A DNA stretch of 19,767 nt from Acetobacter sp. (lineage in GTDB: Bacteria > Pseudomonadota > Alphaproteobacteria > RF32 > CAG-239), in assembly GCA_023665325.1 (NCBI GenBank), contig JAMPED010000007.1:79791-99557 (forward strand), written 5' to 3'. Below the pieces are notes generated by a model. It made no database searches and had not been told where the DNA came from. It was given only the letters and a program-made list of their open reading frames with translations. The first letter of the stretch is position 1; the number at the start of each line of letters is the position of its first letter. This document shows positions 1-7,301 of this stretch, piece after piece. A program made the translations under genes and the position numbers.

Positions 1-72
<72 letters not shown>

Positions 73-75
<3 letters not shown>

Positions 76-111
76 ATAAAAAAAACTCCTTTATGGAGTT
101 TTTTTTATTGG
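73..111. terminator. Perfect palindromic bidirectional terminator after tRNA-Arg
   Basis: Two 17-base arms (73-89 and 95-111) are exact reverse complements around the 5-base loop TTTAT. The core is CTCC/GGAG flanked by eight A on the left and eight T on the right, so the U-tract works in either direction. It can end the tRNA transcript on the plus strand and the YcgN-family gene on the minus strand. The left arm begins with the tRNA's CCA. Confidence 0.88.
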
Positions 112-169
112 TGATAATGTACATTTTGTATTACGTAAACCGTTGAGCGGATTTGCTTCTCTCGGGGAC

Positions 170-736
170 TTAATGAAGGTATGGAATATCATATATCTCT
201 ATGTATATAGGACGTATATTTTCCAATTTTGCAAGCGCTTCGGTGTTTTTTTCCGGAGTGCTGTTTTCATCACATAATACTTGTAGGTTCTCATTGAGAA
301 TCTTATCTATTTCGGTGGTGGAACGGATGTTAGGCATTTCTAAAACGGTTTGCATAGCTTCGTGAGCAGAAGATGGATTGCCGCTCACCAAAGGATGATA
401 GCTTGGAAGTTCCTTACCAGCAAGAAGTAGCCGATAGGCACAGGTTTCGGGTAAGAGTTCCGCTTCTTCATATAGCAACCGCATATCTACTTTGGTGCAA
501 GTTGAACCAAGTCTGCTTGTATAACGAGAGCATTTTCCGGTTTTGAAATCATAGCCGTCACACATATGGTTTGTGAAATAAATTTTGTTGTTTTTAGAAT
601 GTTTGAATAAACAACATTTTCCACAACGCATACACACACTTTCCCACTCTTCTTCTGAAAAATCAGAAAGTTTTTTCTTTTTCCAAAAATTTTCCATATA
701 TCTAAATAATTTATGTTTCGGAATATTTTGTAGCAT
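170..736 (-). CDS. YcgN-family (UPF0260) cysteine cluster protein
   Basis: This 188-residue protein belongs to the YcgN/UPF0260 family, which is related to the YkgJ zinc- or iron-chelating domain. Family-typical stretches are EEEWESVCMRCGKCC (residues 28-42), IYFTNHMCDGYD (52-63), ETCAYRLLLAGKELPSYHPL (97-116) and the following SGNPSSAHEA. Cysteines 35, 38, 41, 42, 59, 69, 80 and 99 are the probable metal-binding set. The biochemical role of the family is not established. No good ribosome binding site precedes either Met1 or the alternative Met14 (start at 697), so the start is uncertain. The C-terminal 50 residues extend beyond the usual YcgN core. The gene converges on the tRNA and probably ends at the palindromic terminator. 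Confidence 0.88.
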   Translation of the reverse strand: MLQNIPKHKLFRYMENFWKKKKLSDFSEEEWESVCMRCGKCCLFKHSKNNKIYFTNHMCDGYDFKTGKCSRYTSRLGSTCTKVDMRLLYEEAELLPETCAYRLLLAGKELPSYHPLVSGNPSSAHEAMQTVLEMPNIRSTTEIDKILNENLQVLCDENSTPEKNTEALAKLENIRPIYIEIYDIPYLH

Positions 737-790
737 TTTTTTGTAATAAGTCTAGTAAAAAATTTTTGGGAGTTTTTCTTTTCTCTTCGC

Positions 791-818
791 TTGAAAACGT
801 GTTTTGGCATCCTATTTT
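791..818 (+). promoter_or_regulatory. Possible sigma70-type promoter for the hydrolase gene
   Basis: TTGAAA (791-796) and TATTTT (813-818) are separated by 16 bases. A start near 825 would leave only a short leader before the GGAGG at 831-835. The match is moderate. Confidence 0.4.
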
Positions 819-843
819 GAAGAGAGAAAAGGAGGTACTTAGT

Positions 844-1809
844 ATGGTAAAAGAAAAGTTGTTTCGTGATGTTGAAGTTTTTGTAAATAATCTGAATGCG
901 CAAGGTGGTAAGCCTTTGAATGAGCTTTCACCACAAGAGGCTCGTCAGGTGCTTTTAGATGTACAGAAAACAGAAGTGGAAATTTCTGAGGTGGCGGAAC
1001 TAAATATTGAGGTTGATGTAGGGGAAGGTCGCAAGCTTAAACTTCTAATTGTAAAACCAGCTGGCTTGACTGGTGAAGTAGGTGTTATTTATTACATTCA
1101 CGGTGGCGGTTGGGTTATGGGTGATGAAGTAACACATCGACGATTGATTGCTGAATTGGCTGCGGATATTCCAGCAGGGGTGGTGTTCCCTATTTATACT
1201 CAGGCACCAGAAGGGCAGTTTCCGCAGGTGACAGAAGATTTGTTCAAAGGATTGCAATATATTGCTGCGCACGGGGGAGAATATGGGCTCGATACTAAAC
1301 ATCTGGCCGTTGCGGGTGATAGTGTTGGGGGTAATATGGCAACGGTAATGGCTTTAATGGCAAAAGAAAATGGTTTTATGCCGAAAATTTGTTTTCAGTT
1401 GTTGTTATATCCCGTAACGGCAGCGGAGTTTGATACTGAATCGTATCAGACATTTGAAAATGGTCCGTGGCTAACAAAGCAGGCAATGAAGTGGTTTTGG
1501 GAACAATATTTGCCAGATGAAGAAAAGCGCAAAGCTAAAGAGGCTAGTCCATTGATGGCAACCGTTGACGAGCTACGTGATTTGCCGCCAGCATTGGTGA
1601 TTACTGGCGAAAATGATGTGTTGCGTGATGAAGGGGAGGAATATGCTCGAAAACTTGATGAAGCAGGATGTCCAGTGATTGCGGTACGGTTTAATGGTGT
1701 TATTCACGATTTTATGATGCTTAATGCCTTGAGTTCTACACCGGCAACAAGAGCGGCAATGTCTTTAGCAAAGGCTAAACTCAGATGGTTTTTATATGGT
1801 ACAAAATAA
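844..1809 (+). CDS. Alpha/beta hydrolase, hormone-sensitive-lipase type esterase
   Basis: A 321-residue esterase/lipase-like hydrolase. The start at 844 is chosen because GGAGG (831-835) lies 8 bases upstream; an in-frame TTG at 766 would add 26 residues but has no ribosome binding site. The oxyanion-hole motif HGGGW is at residues 86-90. The nucleophile elbow GDSVGGN places Ser160, the acid is probably Asp258 in GENDVLRDEGEEYA, and the base is His288 in GVIHDF. This is the arrangement of the HSL (alpha/beta hydrolase-3) family, which hydrolyses short acyl esters; the substrate here cannot be read from sequence. There is no signal peptide, so it is probably cytoplasmic. It is monocistronic or followed by the small membrane protein. 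Confidence 0.93.
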   Translation: MVKEKLFRDVEVFVNNLNAQGGKPLNELSPQEARQVLLDVQKTEVEISEVAELNIEVDVGEGRKLKLLIVKPAGLTGEVGVIYYIHGGGWVMGDEVTHRRLIAELAADIPAGVVFPIYTQAPEGQFPQVTEDLFKGLQYIAAHGGEYGLDTKHLAVAGDSVGGNMATVMALMAKENGFMPKICFQLLLYPVTAAEFDTESYQTFENGPWLTKQAMKWFWEQYLPDEEKRKAKEASPLMATVDELRDLPPALVITGENDVLRDEGEEYARKLDEAGCPVIAVRFNGVIHDFMMLNALSSTPATRAAMSLAKAKLRWFLYGTK

Positions 1810-1880
1810 TTTTTGAGAAAAGTGTTGCATAAATATTAAAGAAGATATATATTTTTTTTAGAAAATGTATCACTTAAATA

Positions 1881-1910
1881 TTTGTATGTTATGAATTTGT
1901 ATGTTATGAA
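1881..1910 (+). repeat. Two exact tandem copies of a 15-bp unit over a start codon
   Basis: TTTGTATGTTATGAA at 1881-1895 is repeated exactly at 1896-1910. The unit is five codons long, so it preserves the reading frame of the membrane protein gene and duplicates its possible start codons. Confidence 0.9.
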
Positions 1911-2247
1911 AAAGACAATTTCTTGGGCGATCTTTGCGATTGTCCCGTTGATGTTTATCGCATCAATAATTTTGCCCGAGATTATCAGCATTGTATTGGT
2001 GTTGGTGGGGTGTGTTGCAGCTGGTCTTGTTATCATTTTAGATATCTGTATGGGCAAGTTTATTGCTAAAGAACAGGTGTTTAAGATGTTTTGTAATGCC
2101 TTGTTAGGCATTCGCTATGGCACATTATTTGAATGCTCAATCGTGCTAAACATTGCAGCAGTATTGGCTGTTATTTGTATTTTTGCCATCATTATTGGAA
2201 TGTCTGTGGCATTTGATAATGTTGCCGAAGAAGCACGTAAAATTTGA
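1906..2247 (+). CDS. Small hydrophobic membrane protein, unknown function
   Basis: About 113 residues with three hydrophobic spans: roughly residues 6-24, 26-45 and 78-103 counted from the Met at 1906. A short polar stretch with several lysines and cysteines (CMGKFIAKEQVFKMFCN) separates spans two and three, and the tail VAEEARKI is polar. I recognise no family. The start is ambiguous: the 15-base unit TTTGTATGTTATGAA occurs twice in tandem (1881-1910), giving in-frame ATGs at 1891 and 1906 and TTGs at 1882 and 1897, none with a clear Shine-Dalgarno. MKKT at 1906 is the most natural N-terminus. A stem-loop follows the stop. That it is a real gene rests on strong membrane character and good fit between neighbours. 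Confidence 0.6.
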   Translation: MKKTISWAIFAIVPLMFIASIILPEIISIVLVLVGCVAAGLVIILDICMGKFIAKEQVFKMFCNALLGIRYGTLFECSIVLNIAAVLAVICIFAIIIGMSVAFDNVAEEARKI

Positions 2248-2259
2248 GAATTTGTTGTT

Positions 2260-2291
2260 CCCCTGTTTTTGACTGCCAGTCGAAACAGGGG
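2260..2291 (+). terminator. Stem-loop, probable terminator of the small membrane protein gene
   Basis: CCCCTGTTT (2260-2268) pairs with AAACAGGGG (2283-2291) around a 14-base loop. The downstream T-richness is broken (ATATTGTTTTGCGCTTTTTT), so termination may be weak or occur at the later T-run. Confidence 0.5.
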
Positions 2292-2312
2292 ATATTGTTT
2301 TGCGCTTTTTTG

Positions 2313-2341
2313 TTGCAGTGTAGAATAAATTGTGTTATAAT
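2313..2341 (+). promoter_or_regulatory. Sigma70-type promoter for the 315-residue orphan gene
   Basis: TTGCAG (2313-2318) and the consensus box TATAAT (2336-2341) are separated by exactly 17 bases. The likely transcription start is near 2348 and the ribosome binding site AGGAG is at 2368-2372, so the leader is short. Confidence 0.75.
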
Positions 2342-2379
2342 CTAATATAAAGTTAAAAAAGTATGGCAGGAGACGTGTT

Positions 2380-3327
2380 ATGTCTGTCAATTCGAGTGAT
2401 TTTGAAAGATTTTTATATGCAAACTATCCGGATGATTATCGGAGAGCGACTGCTAGTAATGTACCTGAGGATGTATTGACAGCTATTGTTTCACGCCATA
2501 ATTCCCATTATTTAGTGTGGAAAAATATTCCAGAGTGGGTGAAAAACAGATATCAAGATAGATTACCAAAAGAAGTTTTAAATGGTAATGAGACGGTAAA
2601 AGATTTTGTCAAAAAAGAAGAACTTCAAGTTCATAAAGAAGAGAAAGAGACGATTGAACTAGTTGATTTTAGTGTATCATTGTTAGCGATGGGATATGCT
2701 GCTGAAACAGTTAAAACTATGGCAGAAAATCGTATGAAACGCGAGCAATTACTTAGGGCTGCTCCTAATGGTGAATTAACAGAAGAGCAAAAGAGTCTAT
2801 GGCAAGCTTTGCGACAGAGTGATTGTGAAGTGATTGCTAGAGATTGGCAACAAAATCAACCTGAGAAATATTTATTTCATTTGATTAAAGAGATGAATCG
2901 TAGTCAGAAACGAGGAGAGAAGGTTAATACGCAAACGATGAATGAGCTTGAAAATATGCTTCCATTGTTTACAGATAAAGCTAATCGCAAAAAAATGGTA
3001 GAATATTTGCGACAAAAACCGCAACAAGCAGCTTTGAGTCATCTATCACCAGAAGTATTAGGTAAATTTAGTGGTATTCTTAAAGATTGTGGTATTAACA
3101 TTGCGCCAGCTAAGGCAAATGGTGCTGGAATGGAAATTAGTCGTGATAGTTTGGTTGCCAGTTTGAAAAAGCACTTTCAATGGCGTGTTAAGATGGAAGA
3201 AATGTTAAAAGAGCAATATGCACAGCGTAATGTTGAGTTTTCTAGTGTTTCAGTGCGTGATGTCTTAAACGATGGTCTTAAAAAGCTTGCGCCATTTCGT
3301 TCAAAAGATAAGCAGCAGCGTGTGTAG
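2380..3327 (+). CDS. Orphan, probably alpha-helical protein of 315 residues
   Basis: I do not recognise this protein. The start at 2380 is preceded by AGGAG about 7 bases upstream. It has no signal peptide and no membrane span. It is rich in charged residues (E, K, R, Q) and appears largely helical. Residues 1-60 are rich in aromatic residues (YPDDYRR, YLVWKNIPEWVKNRYQDRLP). Residues 70-90 are a highly charged Lys/Glu linker, and the C-terminal half alternates helices and short loops with a basic end (FRSKDKQQRV). It stands as its own unit between a near-consensus promoter and a strong terminator, which suggests a really expressed gene. No catalytic motif is visible. A cytoplasmic binding, adaptor or secreted role are all possible. 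Confidence 0.82.
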   Translation: MSVNSSDFERFLYANYPDDYRRATASNVPEDVLTAIVSRHNSHYLVWKNIPEWVKNRYQDRLPKEVLNGNETVKDFVKKEELQVHKEEKETIELVDFSVSLLAMGYAAETVKTMAENRMKREQLLRAAPNGELTEEQKSLWQALRQSDCEVIARDWQQNQPEKYLFHLIKEMNRSQKRGEKVNTQTMNELENMLPLFTDKANRKKMVEYLRQKPQQAALSHLSPEVLGKFSGILKDCGINIAPAKANGAGMEISRDSLVASLKKHFQWRVKMEEMLKEQYAQRNVEFSSVSVRDVLNDGLKKLAPFRSKDKQQRV

Positions 3328-3332
3328 TTATT

Positions 3333-3361
3333 AAAAAAAGAGGGGTTTTCCCTCTTTTTTT
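3333..3361. terminator. Bidirectional terminator between convergent genes
   Basis: AAAAAAAGAGGG (3333-3344) pairs perfectly with CCCTCTTTTTTT (3350-3361) around GTTTT. It sits between the plus-strand orphan gene and the minus-strand lipoprotein gene, with a U-tract in both directions. It may also be the end of the whole minus-strand elongation cluster, since no strong terminator was seen after mrdB. Confidence 0.9.
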
Positions 3362-3366
3362 GTTTT

Positions 3367-3774
3367 TTACATTGCAACGCAAGCGTTTCCTTTCCATTGC
3401 CAAGAAGTCACAATGTTGTTTTTCAAATAAAATTTGGTATTGCAATAGTCGGTGATAACTTCTCCCATAAAGTTTCCTATAGGAATTTCATTACCACCAT
3501 AGGTGAATGGAGCAAACATTTCATCTTCGGTCATAAAATTGTTATTGAAGTAATAGTTTGGAGAGGGAATGACTTGTTGGTTTACACTGATAAAAGTAAT
3601 GATTTCATCGCCATTTGCCAGACGCTTAACGTGGGTCGGGTTACCGTATTGTGCAACGAGTTGTTGGGAGGTTTTACCGACGTCATTATTAAGTTGTGTG
3701 GTGTATTTCTGCGAGGTGGCGCAGGCTGTTAAGCTGGTGATTAAAGTTAATATACTAAATATTTTTCTATACAT
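3367..3774 (-). CDS. Small lipoprotein, SmpA/OmlA (BamE)-like
   Basis: A 135-residue predicted lipoprotein. It begins MYRK, followed by a hydrophobic stretch and the lipobox LTAC (residues 15-18), so Cys18 would be lipidated. The segment VGKTSQQLVAQYGNPTHVKR followed by an aromatic-rich beta region resembles the SmpA/OmlA (BamE-like) fold, in which small lipoproteins support outer-membrane protein assembly; this is a fold-level guess, not an assignment to bamE. Two further cysteines (in DYCNTKF and GNACVAM) near the C-terminus could form a disulfide. The start at 3774 is favoured because GGAGG lies 5 bases upstream; another ATG at 3786 would add MEDS. It follows mrdB by 55 bases on the same strand and could be the last gene of that operon. 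Confidence 0.8.
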   Translation of the reverse strand: MYRKIFSILTLITSLTACATSQKYTTQLNNDVGKTSQQLVAQYGNPTHVKRLANGDEIITFISVNQQVIPSPNYYFNNNFMTEDEMFAPFTYGGNEIPIGNFMGEVITDYCNTKFYLKNNIVTSWQWKGNACVAM

Positions 3775-3780
3775 ACTATC

Positions 3781-3798
3781 CTCCATTATTTGATGGAG
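3781..3798 (-). promoter_or_regulatory. Hairpin that overlaps the lipoprotein gene's ribosome binding site
   Basis: On the minus strand CTCCAT (3798-3793) pairs with ATGGAG (3786-3781) around CAAATA. The 3' arm contains most of the GGAGG (3784-3780) used by the start at 3774. A fold here would hide the ribosome binding site. The stem is only 6 bp plus one possible wobble pair, so the regulatory role is a guess. Confidence 0.35.
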
Positions 3799-3829
3799 AT
3801 ATATGTGCTAAGGTATAAAATTCAAGGGA

Positions 3830-4963
3830 TTATTTTTTTAACTCTCTGTCACGGTTAGCATAAAATGATAGCATTATGCCAAAACTTGCCATTACGGAGA
3901 TAATTACCGTTCCACCATAGCTCATTAGAGGGAGAGGTACGCCTACGACTGGCAATAGACCTATAACCATTGCGATGTTAATAAAAACATAAAGGAAATA
4001 GTTGGTGTTTAATCCTAATATGACCATCTTACCGAAATAGTTAGTGTTGTGGATGCGGAAAGCAAACCAGTATCCATAGCTGATTAAGATGAGGTTTAGA
4101 AGTAAAATCAAAACGCCGCCCATCATCCCGAACTCTTCAGAAAACATTGTGAAGATGAAGTCAGTGTGTTTTTCTGGCAAAAAGTTTAGATGGCTTTGAG
4201 TGCCCGAGAGATAACCTTTGCCCCATAATCCACCGGAGCCTAAAGCGATTTTAGCTTGAATGATGTGATAACCGGCACCGTGAGGGTCTCGCTCGGGATC
4301 AAGAAAGGTCAGAATACGGTTTTTTTGGTAGTTATGCAAAAAGTGCCAAAGGATTGGGGCAGCAGATGCGATTGCACCGCCTGCAAGTGCAAATTTCCAC
4401 CATTGTACACCTGCAAGGTAAAACAGCACGACTGCGCAAAAAAGTATCATTAACGAAGTCCCTAAATCCGGTTGCATCATAATCAGTCCTACTGGTATAC
4501 CGACAATAGCTGCAGGAATAAGAAGACCTTTGATGCTACGTACACTTTCAAGTGGGGTGATACTAAAATACCGAGCAAGCTCTAATACAATTGCGATTTT
4601 CATTAGTTCTGAGGGCTGAAGCTTAAAGAAACCGAGGTTAATCCATCGTTGAGCTCCCATTCCAGTGTGTCCAGCAACTTCAACTATGACAAGTAGAAAG
4701 AGGGTGACGAGATAAAATGGTGTGGCAATTTTATAATAAAATTCTGGGGGAATGAGGGCCGCTATGAGCATTACTCCAAGACCAATGCAAAAGCGGATGG
4801 CTTGGTTTAGCGCCCAAGGTGAAAGTTTGCCACCAGCTGCAGAATAGAGTGTTAGGCAACCGATTGCAGCGATAAGACATATTATGCTGATAAAAATAAA
4901 GTTGAGATTAAAAAAACGTTCTTTTAGGCTCAATTCTTGATTTTTATTTAAGACAATACTCAT
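3830..4963 (-). CDS. mrdB: Rod-shape determining peptidoglycan glycosyltransferase RodA
   Basis: A 377-residue SEDS-family polytopic membrane protein, the normal size for RodA. It polymerises lipid II into glycan strands during lateral wall growth, working with PBP2. Family landmarks are WINLGFFKLQPSE (residues 107-119), MMQPDLGTS (162-170), LPEKHTDFIF (262-271), EEFGMMGG (276-283) and PLPLMSYGGT (343-352). Asp268 in HTDF corresponds to the residue known to be essential in E. coli RodA (Asp262). About ten hydrophobic spans are visible. It starts 9 bases after the mrdA stop and has AAGGAA upstream, so it belongs to the same operon. RodA is preferred over FtsW because of its position next to PBP2 and the mre genes. 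Confidence 0.96.
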   Translation of the reverse strand: MSIVLNKNQELSLKERFFNLNFIFISIICLIAAIGCLTLYSAAGGKLSPWALNQAIRFCIGLGVMLIAALIPPEFYYKIATPFYLVTLFLLVIVEVAGHTGMGAQRWINLGFFKLQPSELMKIAIVLELARYFSITPLESVRSIKGLLIPAAIVGIPVGLIMMQPDLGTSLMILFCAVVLFYLAGVQWWKFALAGGAIASAAPILWHFLHNYQKNRILTFLDPERDPHGAGYHIIQAKIALGSGGLWGKGYLSGTQSHLNFLPEKHTDFIFTMFSEEFGMMGGVLILLLNLILISYGYWFAFRIHNTNYFGKMVILGLNTNYFLYVFINIAMVIGLLPVVGVPLPLMSYGGTVIISVMASFGIMLSFYANRDRELKK

Positions 4964-4972
4964 TGGGGTTCC

Positions 4973-6781
4973 TTATCTGATATCCAGTTTTATTGCTTCT
5001 TCTAAAATTTTGGAGGCGATGGGGGCTGCTACACCAGAGCCTGATCGTCCGTGTTCGACAATCACGGCAACAACATATTTCGGATTATCGTGTGGGGCAT
5101 ATGCCATAAACCACGCGTGATTACGATATTTCCACGGCAGGTCCTCATCACGTTTAATTCCCTCAGCGCGTTCTTGTAAACTGATACGACGAACTTGGGT
5201 GGTTCCTGTTTTGCCTCCCATTTTTATATCTTTTAACTTAAGTTTTGCGCGAGAAGCTGTGCCGCCGATACCATTAACCACTTCAAACATTCCTTGTTTA
5301 ACTAGAGCTATATTTTCAGGTTTTAGGTTTAATTTTTTTGGTTTTGATGGCGTATTTTGTTTAATAAATGTCGGTGTAATTTCATAGCCGCCGCTAACTA
5401 CACGTGCAAGCATTGTTGCGAGTTGGAGGGGAGTAACAAGTACATATCCTTGACCAATGCCGGCGATAACTGTTTCACCTTGTTGCCACGGAGCTTTCAG
5501 CTTTTCTTGTTTCCACTTTTGGTCGGGGATAACACCTTCTTTTTGGTTTTCTAAACCTAAATTATAAATAGTGCCCAGACCTAAGCGATGACTCATCTCG
5601 GCGATTTTTTCAATACCTAACTTTAAAGCTGCTTCATAGAAGTAAATATCACAAGAATTTTTGATGGCATCAACAAGATTTTGTCTGCCGTGTCCGCTAT
5701 GGCGCCAGCAGTGAAACAGATGATTTCCGAGTTGCATCTTTCCGCTGCAATATGAAGTTGTTTGTGCATCAATAATACCTTCTTCTAGAGCTGCTAAGGC
5801 TACAGCAATTTTGAAGGTGGAGCCGGGAGAATATTGTCCTGAAACAGCTTTATCAGTTAATGGTGTTTTTTCATTATTTTGTAGGGCAGTCCAGTTTTTA
5901 ATAGAGATACCATCTACAAATAAATTGGCATCGAAAGCTGGTACTGAAACAAAAGCTAGAATTTCTCCGGTATGAACATCTAGAACAACCGCGGCACCAG
6001 ATTCTTCTCCAAAGGCATCGTAAGCGGCTTTTTGTAGGCGGATATCAATAGTTAAATCAAGATCATTGCCTTTTATGCCTTCAATTTTCTCAATCTCGCG
6101 CATAATACGTCCATACGCGTTGACTTCATAGGTGGAAATTCCTTCGGTGCCACGTAGACTTTCGTCGTAAGTTTTCTCAAAGCCGAATTTACCAATTTTA
6201 AATCCTGGAACTTGTAATAGTGGAGCATCAGACTTTTTTAAATCTTGCTCAGAAACTGAACCGACATAACCTAATGGATGGGCTGTGTAATGCTTAAAGG
6301 GATAATATCTTGCTAAACCTTCATCAATAATCAATCCTGGGTAGAGGTGATTATTAAGCATTAAGGTAGCAACTTCATTCCAGCTTAGGTTATCTTTTAT
6401 TTTGACTGGAACAAAACGACGATGACGAGAAATTTCTTTTTTTATACGGACAATATCACTTTCTTCTAATTTTAAGATAGGTGTAATTTTACCAAGAAGA
6501 TGATCAAGGTTGCGTACTTGCTCAGGGATAATCATTGCCTGAAAAATTTGGTTATTCGCGGCAAGTTCGATACCGTTGCGGTCGTTAATGTTACCGCGTG
6601 GAGGAACTAATAAGCGCTTGGATGTACGATTAGAATCTGCCATCAGCGCATATTTTTCACCTTGGTATATTTGTAGATAATATAAGCGTCCTATTAAGGT
6701 GAAAAGAAGAAGGATATTAAGACTAAACATTACTAGTGAACGTTTAAGGAGGTAACGCAGTTTGTGATTAGATTTTTTCAT
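4973..6781 (-). CDS. mrdA: Penicillin-binding protein 2 (elongation-specific transpeptidase)
   Basis: A 602-residue class B PBP. A single N-terminal membrane span lies at about residues 16-36 and is followed by the pedestal domain. The transpeptidase motifs are SPGSTFK with catalytic Ser321 and Lys324, SCD at 376-378 as the SxN-type motif, and GGKTGTTQ with Lys524. It crosslinks glycan strands made by RodA during elongation. The start at 6781 has GGAGGA directly upstream; a longer frame to 6871 would run deep into mreD. The chosen start overlaps the 3' end of mreD by 14 bases, which suggests translational coupling. Two cysteines near CSGKMQLG...HCWRHSGHG (345 and 358) sit in a loop that binds zinc in some PBP2 proteins; whether it does here is unknown. 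Confidence 0.96.
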   Translation of the reverse strand: MKKSNHKLRYLLKRSLVMFSLNILLLFTLIGRLYYLQIYQGEKYALMADSNRTSKRLLVPPRGNINDRNGIELAANNQIFQAMIIPEQVRNLDHLLGKITPILKLEESDIVRIKKEISRHRRFVPVKIKDNLSWNEVATLMLNNHLYPGLIIDEGLARYYPFKHYTAHPLGYVGSVSEQDLKKSDAPLLQVPGFKIGKFGFEKTYDESLRGTEGISTYEVNAYGRIMREIEKIEGIKGNDLDLTIDIRLQKAAYDAFGEESGAAVVLDVHTGEILAFVSVPAFDANLFVDGISIKNWTALQNNEKTPLTDKAVSGQYSPGSTFKIAVALAALEEGIIDAQTTSYCSGKMQLGNHLFHCWRHSGHGRQNLVDAIKNSCDIYFYEAALKLGIEKIAEMSHRLGLGTIYNLGLENQKEGVIPDQKWKQEKLKAPWQQGETVIAGIGQGYVLVTPLQLATMLARVVSGGYEITPTFIKQNTPSKPKKLNLKPENIALVKQGMFEVVNGIGGTASRAKLKLKDIKMGGKTGTTQVRRISLQERAEGIKRDEDLPWKYRNHAWFMAYAPHDNPKYVVAVIVEHGRSGSGVAAPIASKILEEAIKLDIR

Positions 6782-7301
6782 AACGTTCCTCCAGATGGAT
6801 GTAGCGACGCTCTGTCCATATATATATTCTTGCCCAGAGGGGGTATAATGTGAAGGTGAGCAAAAATTCAAACAACAAATAGTTCAGGGGGATTAGTCGA
6901 CGATAAAAAATGCTCACTGTTAGGGCTTTGAACAAAAATGTAGCAAATGTTGCCAGAATGAACAATAGCCACGAGTATGAGAATTTTTTAACATTAAATA
7001 ATGATGACAAGTATCCGGAAAGGAGAAATAAAAATAAAAAGGCAGCAATATTAACCCCTAGAGGAGTGCTGCTAAGAACATCGGCAAAAATGCCTAAAAT
7101 AAAAGCAGATATCATATTAAATGCATCTGGGCGTTGGCTTTGCCAAAAATATATACCGGCGTAAAATGGTGTTAAGCGTAAAAAATTTAAGAAACCGCCT
7201 GTGCGAGGGATGTATAATAATAGTTCAAGAGTAATAATGCTTAATATCGGGACAAGATATGTGCCAAGCGTGGTGCATAGATTTTTGATGCTATTTTTCA
7301 T
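6768..7301 (-). CDS. mreD: Rod-shape determining membrane protein MreD
   Basis: A 177-residue, highly hydrophobic protein with about five or six membrane spans, the usual size for MreD. The conserved GIFADVLSSTPLGVN segment is the best family landmark, along with the charged C-terminal tail. MreD is an inner-membrane partner of MreC in the elongation complex. It begins within the mreC stop codon (4-base overlap, ATGA type) and its end overlaps the start of mrdA. GCAGAGG upstream, inside mreC, is the likely ribosome binding site. Confidence 0.93.
   Translation of the reverse strand: MKNSIKNLCTTLGTYLVPILSIITLELLLYIPRTGGFLNFLRLTPFYAGIYFWQSQRPDAFNMISAFILGIFADVLSSTPLGVNIAAFLFLFLLSGYLSSLFNVKKFSYSWLLFILATFATFLFKALTVSIFYRRLIPLNYLLFEFLLTFTLYPLWARIYIWTERRYIHLEERYEKI

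Noticed and set aside
487..903. Long minus-strand frame across the YcgN-family gene and the hydrolase start
   Set aside because: It overlaps two well-supported genes in another frame, has low-complexity Lys/Phe/Asn composition and no family signal.
1824..1834. The 11-mer GTTGCATAAAT also occurs at the right edge of the window (19757-19767)
   Set aside because: An AT-rich 11-mer found twice in nearly 20 kb with no matching flanks gives no support for a repeat family.
1836..2390. Two minus-strand frames opposite the small membrane protein gene
   Set aside because: They are antisense to a hydrophobic coding frame, cross the promoter region of the next gene, and show no family features or ribosome binding sites.
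5648..5656. PBP2 SxN motif reads SCD
   Set aside because: PBP2 proteins commonly carry S-x-D here rather than S-x-N, so this does not suggest loss of function.
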